Assembly (NCBI RefSeq): GCF_009905375.1
Contig: NC_133653.1
Span: 59,001,497 to 59,065,496, forward strand
Source: Apium graveolens
Lineage: Eukaryota; Streptophyta; Magnoliopsida; Apiales; Apiaceae
Direction: 5' to 3'
DNA: 64,000 bases
Below the pieces are notes generated by a model that made no database searches, had not been told where the DNA came from, and worked only from the letters and a program-made list of their open reading frames with translations. Position numbers and translations under genes: made by a program. Positions 57,340 to 64,000 of the stretch are shown here, one piece after another. Position 1 is the stretch's first letter. Each line of letters opens with the position of its first letter.

Positions 57340-59243
57340 TCAGACTTTGTTTCTTTCAAATTCATTTAACTCTTCCTGCATTGCTTGCACCCAATCAGCA
57401 TCTTGAAGAGCTTCTTCCACTTTCTTTGGCTCAGTCTGAGAGAGAAAAGAATTGTAAAGAAATTCATTTGAAGTACCTGTTCTAGTTCTGACACCTGCAT
57501 CAGGATTTCCAATTATCAAATCAGGTGTATGTGATTTTGTCCACTTCCTTGCAGATGGAAGGTTTTCTCTAGAACTAGATGCTCCCCCATGTTCCATGCT
57601 ATATTCATTTTCATTTTCTAATGCTCCCCCTGAAACTATGCTCTCTGAGTTGGATTCTTCAGAATTTAGATTTTCAGCACTATCAGAACTTGGCTTATCA
57701 GAACTTGATGAATCAGAACTTGAAGAGCCAGATGTATGTTCTGATGTTTCTTGAGATGTGGTAAGATCTTGAGTATGCTCCCCCTGCATAGGTGCATCTT
57801 CCTTTGGCGTAGTCACCACAGTTTCAATAACATCAGAGTTTAATCCATCAGAGCTTACAGTATCAGGACTTAGACTGTCAGGATTTTCAGTATCAGAATT
57901 TGAGTCTTCATTTTCAAATCTCAGCTGATCATGATCAATAAAATCTTCAAGACCCGTAATCTTCTTGTCATCAAAGGAGACATTGATAGATTCCATGACC
58001 ACTTTTGTTCTCAAATTATAGACTCTGAAGGCTTTTGTGGAAAGTGGATATCCAACAAAGATTCCTTCATCAGCTTTTAGATCAAACTTGGATAGCTGTT
58101 CAGGATGAGTCTTGAGAACAAAACACTTGCATCCAAATACATGAAAGTACTTCAGATTTGGCTTCTTTTTCTTCACCATCTCATATGGTGTTTTTCCATG
58201 CTTGTTAATGAGTGTTGCATTTTGAGTAAAATAAGCAGTCTGCACAGCTTCAGCCCAGAAATAGGTTGGATGCTTTGCTTCTTCAAGCATTGTACGTGCA
58301 GCTTCAATGAGAGTTCTATTCTTCCTTTCAACAACTCCATTTTGCTGTGGAGTTCCAAGGGCAGAAAATTCATGCTTAATTCCATGGTTTTTGCAGAACT
58401 CTTCCATTATCAAATTCTTGAACTCAGTGCCATTATCACTCCTTAAGGTTTTCACAGAATCTTTGACCAATTTATCCAGATGTTTAACATGATCAATCAA
58501 GATAGATGCAGTTTCACTTTTTGTGTGCAAGAAATACACCCATGTGTATCTGGTGAACTCATCCACTATGACCAATGCATATTTCTTCTTGCAATTGACA
58601 TGACATTTACTGGACCAAATAGATCAACATGTAGTAGATGATAAGGCTCAAGAATTGATGATTCAGTTTTGCTCTTGAATGAAGATTTTCTTTGTTTGGC
58701 CTTCTGACAAGAATCACAAAGACCATCAGGAGCAAATACTGACTTTGGCAGTCCTCTCACAAGATCTTTCTTGACCAGTTCATTTATATTGTTGAAATTT
58801 AAATGAGAGAGTTTCTTGTGCCAATTCCAGCTTTCTTCAATTGATGCTCTACTCATCAGACAGATTGCAGAACCATCAGTACTTGTTGAAAGCTTAGCTT
58901 CATAAATGTTACCACGCCTGTATCCTTTCAGAACAACTTTGCCTTTAGATTTACTCACAATTTCACAGTGTTCTTCAAAGAAATCAACATGATAACCTCT
59001 GTCACAGATTTGACTTATACTCAGCAGATTGTGTTTAAGTCCTGAGACCAGAGCTACTTCTTTAATGATGACATTCCCAAGATTGATATTGCCATATCCC
59101 AATGTTTTTCCAATGTTGCCATCTCCATAAGAAACACTTGGGCCAGCTTTCTCCACAAAGTCTGATAGCAGGGCCTTATTTCCAGACATATGTCCTGAAC
59201 ATCCACTGTCCAGAACTAGGATATTTTTCCTGTTGCCCTGCAA
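57340..59243 (-). pseudogene. Sirevirus-like protease and integrase (frameshifted)
   Basis: Protease has LVLDSGCSGHMSGNKAL. The pre-integrase zinc site follows (NWHKKLSHLNF, LCDSCQKAKQRKSS) and the core starts LLHVDLFGPV. A one-base deletion near 58575 shifts the frame before VIVDEFTRYTWVYFLHTK. The core then continues with LRSDNGTEFKN and TPQQNGVVERKNRT, so all three catalytic residues remain. The linker is rich in Ser-Ser-Asp repeats. A TGA at 57340-57342, replacing a usual Trp, separates it from RT. Confidence 0.9.
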
Positions 59244-59255
59244 TCACAAAGACCA

Positions 59256-61592
59256 CTAATGATTAGTTTTAAGGACCCAGACTTGCTTGGATCCCTTGGC
59301 CTTATTAAGTTTGTTAACATTTGCAGCGGATTTAGCATCAGAGTTTATGTTAACATTTTTCTTATCAGAACTTATACTGTTAGACTTTGAATCAGAATTT
59401 ACACTAGAAGGAACAATGGAAACTTTCTTCAAAGAAGGTTTTAATTGATAATAATCATAGTATAAACTATGATATTCCTTACAAGTATAAATAGAATGCC
59501 ATAAACTACCACAATGAAAACAAGGATTTTGTGGTTTATATCTAACAGACTGACTCTTAACTTCTGATTTTGAAGGTAAGGAGTTAATGTTCTTATTCTT
59601 CCTGCAAAAAGAAGCCAGATGGTTAGAAATTCCACAGTTATGACATGTTTTCCTTGGAGCATCAGGAACAGGTTTATAATCATTGCTTTTATTCACACCT
59701 TCCTTTCCATTCCTATTTTTCCTAGGTGATTTTACCTTGTTTACATTCTTAACATCTTTCATCTTATGCTTAAGCTACTTCTTAGTCATTAAGCCTATGT
59801 TTACATCAGCTGTCTTTTCCTGTTTTAGTTTGTCAGAAGTTAATCCCTCTCTAACTTCTGATTTATCATTATCAGACTTTACAGTTACAAACTTAACAGG
59901 TTTTAACTTTGGCTTTTGCTTAACAACAGGCTTAATTTCTACAGTTCCTTTATCATTCTTATCCTCTCCATAACCTAAGCCCTCTTTCCAATTTTTACTA
60001 CTTAGCAAATTTTGAGTTGTTCTGCCAGAGTTAGTCCAAGTCCTGATAATCTCTCTTTCCTTTTCTAACTCAGTTTTTAGAGATTCATTCATTTTTAACA
60101 CTTCATCCCTAACATAAAAAGCATCATCTCTATCCTTCTGAGTTTGATGGAACATAACTAACTCTTTTTCTAAGAAATCATTTCTTTTCTTAAAAGCAAG
60201 ATTTTCAGAAGTTAATCTTTCACATGTTAAAGTTTGATCTCTATAACTAACAAACATGGTTTTAAGATATCTTCTCAACTCATTAATATCATCAGTATGA
60301 AAAGCATAAGTAGTCTGAGGTACCTTTATTTCAGCAGCTTTAGAACTGCTCTCAGCACTTTCTTTATCAGCATTTGCCATCAAAGCATAGTTCTCCTCAA
60401 TTTCAGAGTCTGAGGTGTCTGTCCAGCTTTTCTTCTTTGTGACCAGAGCCTTGCCTTTGTCACCCTTCACTTTCTTGCAATCAGAAGATATGTGGCCTTT
60501 CTCACCACAGTTATAGCATTTGACATTGGTATAATCTCCTCTATCGGACTTTCCACCTCTGCCCTCAGATCTTCTGAAATTCTTTTTATCTGAACTTGTG
60601 CCTTTCCTGGAAAACTTCTTTCCCTTCCTGAACTTCCTGTATGCAATCTTTGTGATCCCTTTCACCATAAGAGCACACAGCTTCATCATCTCCTCATCAG
60701 CATCAGTCTCAGGCAAGCTTTCAGAATCTGAGTTATCATCACTTTTAGAACTTGATGACTCAGTATCAGACTTTATGAAAAGAGTTTTACCCTTGTCTTT
60801 CCTTGAGGTAGCTGCCTTGGGGGATTCTTCTTCAGCCTTAAGAGCAACTGTCCTTGACTTTCCTCCTTTCCTCTTGCTTCTTTGTTCCATCTCAAGTTCA
60901 TAAGTCTTGAGCATTCCATAAATTTCATCAAGAGTTGTTTCATCAAGATTGTAGTTATCTCTTATTGTTGTTGCCTTCAAATCCCAGCATTCAGGAAGAG
61001 CTAAGAGGAATTTAAGGTTTGAATCTTCAAGATCATACTCCTTATCAACCAATGACAAATCATTCAAGAGTTTGACAAATCTATCATATAAATCAGTCAA
61101 TGACTCATTAGCCTTTGAGTCAAAGTGTTCATACTCTTGAGTGAGTATTGTCTTCCTGTTCTTCTTAATTGTATCGGTTCCCTGACACCTTGTTTCCAGA
61201 GCATCCCATATCTCCTTAGCAGTCTTGCAGTTAATTACCCTGTTTGACATTACATAATCAATGGCACTATGCAGTAAGTGTCGTACCTTAGCATCCTTAG
61301 CAATCGATGCGATATCTTCAGCAGTATAATCACTCTTTTCCTTTGGTATAGTCTTTGTTGCCTCACCTGCAACTGCAACAGCGAGCTTGGTTGGTTTGTG
61401 AGGCCCTTCCTTGATTCTATCAAGATATTCTGGATCTGTAGCTTCCAGAAACATGGTCATCCTCACCTTCCATATGGCATATTCAGATGGTCTCAGTATG
61501 GGAACTCTGATGGTTTTATACCGACTTTGGATTTGTGTCTTTGGTGGTTCTTCAGTTTTGGTAGGCTTAGTTGGAGTTTCTGTGTCAGACAT
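59256..61592 (-). pseudogene. Sirevirus-like gag (one internal stop)
   Basis: It starts MSDTETPTKPTKTEEPPKTQ at 61592, only 25 nt from the LTR. Capsid-like motifs are EYAIWKVRMTMFLEATDPEY, TAKEIWDALETRCQGTDTIK and ESLTDLYDRFVKLLNDLSLV. A CCHC knuckle, CYNCGEKGHISSDC, is at about 60475-60515; a coiled coil follows. TAG at 59775-59777 interrupts the frame. After it come two more knuckles, CHNCGISNHLASFC and CFHCGSLWHSIYTC, before stops at 59256. Three CCHC knuckles is more than the one or two usual in copia gag. Confidence 0.88.
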
Positions 61593-61617
61593 GATTGTGT
61601 TTGGATCTTTAACTGTA
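61593..61617 (-). other. Very short leader without a recognisable primer binding site
   Basis: Only 25 nt separate the 5' LTR from the gag ATG. They contain no TGG at the LTR edge and no match to initiator tRNA-Met, unlike the other elements here. Confidence 0.75.
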
Positions 61618-62227
61618 TGTTAGGTCACACACACTGTAGAGGGGGTGAATATAGTGTAAAATACAATCAAATCGAACTTTATATCTTAAGTAACAGAAAA
61701 TAAACTTTATTGAAACAATAAACTCTGTTACAGTATGGAACCATTACCTCTCAGTGATGAACAAATATCACGAGAGCTGCTAAGGTTATAATGAATAATC
61801 TTCTCGAATATGACAACACTTATAGTGTAAACCCTATGTCTGTGTTTATATATTACACAATTACAAGATAATCGCTAATTGATATGGAATATAATTCTGC
61901 TTCCTAAAATATATCAATCAGATATCTTTTCTTCCAAGTATTCCATTCTTCACGGAACTCTTTCTTCATGCATATCTCTTCTTATGTTTATCTCGATCTT
62001 CTTTCCTTTAATCAGCTATTATCCTTATCTGATTGTCCTTCAGCACTTAAGTTCTGATATCCAACTTCTGATGATTATCTCCTGATAATATAAGTACTGA
62101 TATCCTTAAGTCCTGACTTCCAGTATAAGTACTGATTCCCAGTTAAGTACTGATTTGTCCTGTTAAGTAAGATCTGAAAACTAAACATAAATCATATTAG
62201 CCATGACATTATCAAATATATCTAACA
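61618..62227 (-). repeat. 5' LTR of the Sirevirus-like element (610 bp)
   Basis: Same length as the 3' LTR, about 98% identical, followed on the right by GGATA. It carries the same AAGTACTGAT-like cluster (62044-62166). Confidence 0.95.
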
Positions 62228-62232
62228 GGATA

Positions 62233-62816
62233 ATTATCCAAATCAGTACAATTTGTACTGCGGTCTTGGTCTCAGCGCCTGGTTACACGTACTACGAAGT
62301 GATAATGGGGATAGTTTAATAGAAAGCTCCCGTTTATCGAAAATACGGGTTTTATTGATTTATCAGAACGAATATTTTATCGAAAATGTTGCGCCGGGAC
62401 CCGCGCAAAACAAACCGTACGCCGGATCGAAAAAGTCGAAACATGGAATATGCTCGGAATATTACAATTAGGTTAGGAAGGAGTTCTCGGAAGAGTTTCG
62501 GGTTCCAAAAACGTAACAACGGGTGACGTCGGTTGGTTCCCGTTTTTATAAAATAGGTTTTAAATACTCGGAAAAAGATTTTAGAAATTTCATATGATTC
62601 TTATAAATCCATAAATCAACATAAAAATAATTAGAAAGATATGACAATTATCTATGTTTTATTTTGGACATATAAAAATTAAAATACTCAATTAATATTA
62701 TTTTTGAATATCCAAGTACAGATAACATTGAACAATTAACTCACAGAATAGATACTGAACACACATAATAATTATTTAATAGCAAAATAATCACACGATA
62801 TATCCCGGATATTACA
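62233..62816 (-). repeat. Gypsy C 3' LTR, right segment
   Basis: It continues the LTR broken at 48896 and ends GGATATTACA before the pyrimidine tract. The interruption is flanked by GGATA on both sides. Confidence 0.85.
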
Positions 62817-62854
62817 TCTTTCCCTCCTTAAAAGGATTCTATCCTCAGAATCTC
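62817..62854 (-). other. Gypsy C polypurine tract and 3' end of the internal region
   Basis: GGAGGGAAAGA on the minus strand directly precedes the 3' LTR. The rest is the short untranslated end after the pol stop. Confidence 0.82.
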
Positions 62855-64000
62855 CTAAGAAAACAAATGAGGGTACTTTTCTCTCATATCACTTTCTAAC
62901 TCCCAGGTTGACTCTTCAACCTTTGGGTTTCTCCACAATACTCTTACTAACTTTACCACTTTATTTCTCAATACTTTCTCTCTCTCCTCTAGAATCTCTA
63001 TCGGACTCTCTACATATGATAAATCTACCTGAAGCTCTATTGGCTCATATTCTATTACATGCCTGGAGTCTGGATTATATTTCTTTAGCATCGATACATG
63101 AAAAACATTGTGAATGTGCTCCATATGCGGTGGTAACGCCAACTCGTAAGCTACTTTGCCAACGCGCTTTAGGATCTCAAAAGGTCCGACATATCTTGGA
63201 CTCAGCTTTCCTTTCTTTCCAAACCTCGTTATTCCTTTCCATGGTGATACTTTCAGTAATACCAAGCTTCCTTCTTCAAATTCCATGTCTTTCCTTGACT
63301 GATCTGCATATTTCCTCTGACGATCTTGTGCAGCTATCAATCTCTTCTGGATAATTTCAACAATTTCCTTTTTCTGCTGTACCAATTCAGGTCCAAATAT
63401 CTTGCGTTCTCCTACTTCGTCCCAATATATTGGAGATCTACATTTGCGTCCATAAAGGGCTTCATAGGGTGGCATCCCAATGCTGGCATGATAACTGTTG
63501 TTGTAAGCAAACTCTACCAGAGGTAAATGTTCATCCCAACTTCCTTTGAAATCAATAGTACAAACACGCAACATGTCCTCGATTGTCTGGATCGTTCTTT
63601 CACTTTGGCCATCCGTCTGGGGGTGATAGGCCGTACTCATATTCAGTCTTGTTCCCAAACATTCTTGAAAACTCTTCCAAAATCTTGAATTAAACCTTGG
63701 GTCTCGATCAGATACAATAGACACAGGAACTCCATAACGAACTACAATTTCCTTCAAGTACATATGGACCAACTTGTCGAGCGAAAATCTTTCATTTATA
63801 GGCAGAAAATGAGCTGACTTGGTAAGTCTATCCACTATAACCCAAATGGCATCATGATTAGCCCTTGTCCTTGGTAATCCAACTATGAAATCCATGGCAA
63901 TATATTCCCATTTCCACTCTGGAATCTTCAATGGCTGTAACAATCCACTTGGTCTCTGATGCTCTGCTTTAACTCTCTGACAGATATAATATTTGCTAAT
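62855..64000 (-). CDS. pol: Gypsy C pol: integrase and chromodomain-like C-terminus (partial)
   Basis: The frame is open from the window edge to the stop at 62855. It enters at the end of the integrase zinc site ([20 protein letters not shown]), where the first Cys of the usual KCLTC is Tyr. The catalytic core has [35 protein letters not shown] and [10 protein letters not shown] (D, D, E present). It continues with [39 protein letters not shown] and the chromodomain-like end [25 protein letters not shown]. It is colinear with element D pol but clearly diverged from it. No frameshift is seen in 382 codons, so this element may be rather young. The N-terminal two thirds of pol are outside the window. 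Confidence 0.93.
   Translation of the reverse strand: MSKYYICQRVKAEHQRPSGLLQPLKIPEWKWEYIAMDFIVGLPRTRANHDAIWVIVDRLTKSAHFLPINERFSLDKLVHMYLKEIVVRYGVPVSIVSDRDPRFNSRFWKSFQECLGTRLNMSTAYHPQTDGQSERTIQTIEDMLRVCTIDFKGSWDEHLPLVEFAYNNSYHASIGMPPYEALYGRKCRSPIYWDEVGERKIFGPELVQQKKEIVEIIQKRLIAAQDRQRKYADQSRKDMEFEEGSLVLLKVSPWKGITRFGKKGKLSPRYVGPFEILKRVGKVAYELALPPHMEHIHNVFHVSMLKKYNPDSRHVIEYEPIELQVDLSYVESPIEILEEREKVLRNKVVKLVRVLWRNPKVEESTWELESDMREKYPHLFS

Larger units (their letters stand above)
48897..62227 (-). mobile_element. Complete Sirevirus-like copia element (13,331 bp)
   Basis: Two 610-bp LTRs begin TGTTAGGTCACAC and end ATATCTAACA, with an exact duplication GGATA at 48892-48896 and 62228-62232. The LTRs differ at about 12 positions by eye (about 98%), mostly transitions. 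On the minus strand the order is LTR, gag, protease, integrase, RT, RNase H, a 2 kb spacer with a small ORF, a long extra ORF, a purine tract and LTR. Coding regions hold nine or more lesions, far more than the LTR divergence suggests. This fits a copy mobilised in trans by a related active element. It is inserted in the gypsy C LTR. Confidence 0.93.
45995..64000 (-). mobile_element. Gypsy C: Tekay-like chromovirus, 3' part, with a Sirevirus inserted in its LTR
   Basis: The 3' LTR runs from TGGCGCCCTCC at 45995 to GGATATTACA at 62816, interrupted by the copia at 48897-62227. Then come a purine tract and pol on the minus strand running off the window. The expected target duplication is AAGTA (45990-45994). 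The element's 5' half and other LTR are outside the window. Confidence 0.85.

Overview
This window is a stack of plant LTR retrotransposons. I see no host protein gene, tRNA, rRNA or CRISPR array. The families are Ty1/copia (Tork-like and Sirevirus-like) and Ty3/gypsy (a Tat/Retand/Grande-like element and Tekay/Del-like chromoviruses). LTRs are up to about 4.3 kb, the sequence is AT-rich, and primer binding sites match initiator tRNA-Met. All this points to an intergenic, repeat-dense part of a large angiosperm genome, probably a dicot; the species cannot be named from this alone.

Layout. (1) 1-2472 is the 3' end of a plus-strand Tork-like copia element, inserted in the RNase H region of a Tat-like gypsy element (2473-8647, plus strand). 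Downstream of its decayed pol, the Tat element carries a minus-strand, three-exon gene with its own TATA box and a dense TGGGCY (site II) array. (2) The Tat element itself lies in a minus-strand Sirevirus-like copia (copia-B, 8648-17107). Copia-B is two partial copies sharing one LTR: gag to integrase on the left, and deleted RT, RNase H and an extra ORF on the right. (3) At 17108 copia-B is broken by Tekay-like gypsy element A (minus strand), which holds three later insertions. These are full-length element D (23239-37262, duplication ATAAT, LTRs about 99% identical, nearly intact ORFs), a solo LTR (38037-42331, duplication ACAAT), and gypsy C (45995 to beyond 64000). (4) Gypsy C carries in its 3' LTR a complete Sirevirus-like copia (48897-62227, duplication GGATA, LTRs about 98% identical).

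How the parts relate. The nesting gives relative ages: copia-B, then Tat and element A, then Tork copia, element D, solo LTR and gypsy C, then the Sirevirus inside C. Element D is the most recent by LTR identity and the only one with near-complete coding capacity, apart from a frame change at the gag-pro/pol boundary.

The least ordinary material is the non-canonical coding capacity. It comprises the spliced antisense gene in the Tat element, long extra ORFs downstream of RNase H in both Sirevirus-like copies (each behind an internal TATA box and pyrimidine-rich leader), a small TATA-preceded ORF in the same spacer, and an acidic leader ORF between PBS and gag in two diverged Tekay-like elements. 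All positions and identities were read by eye without database searches; lineage names are from motif recognition.
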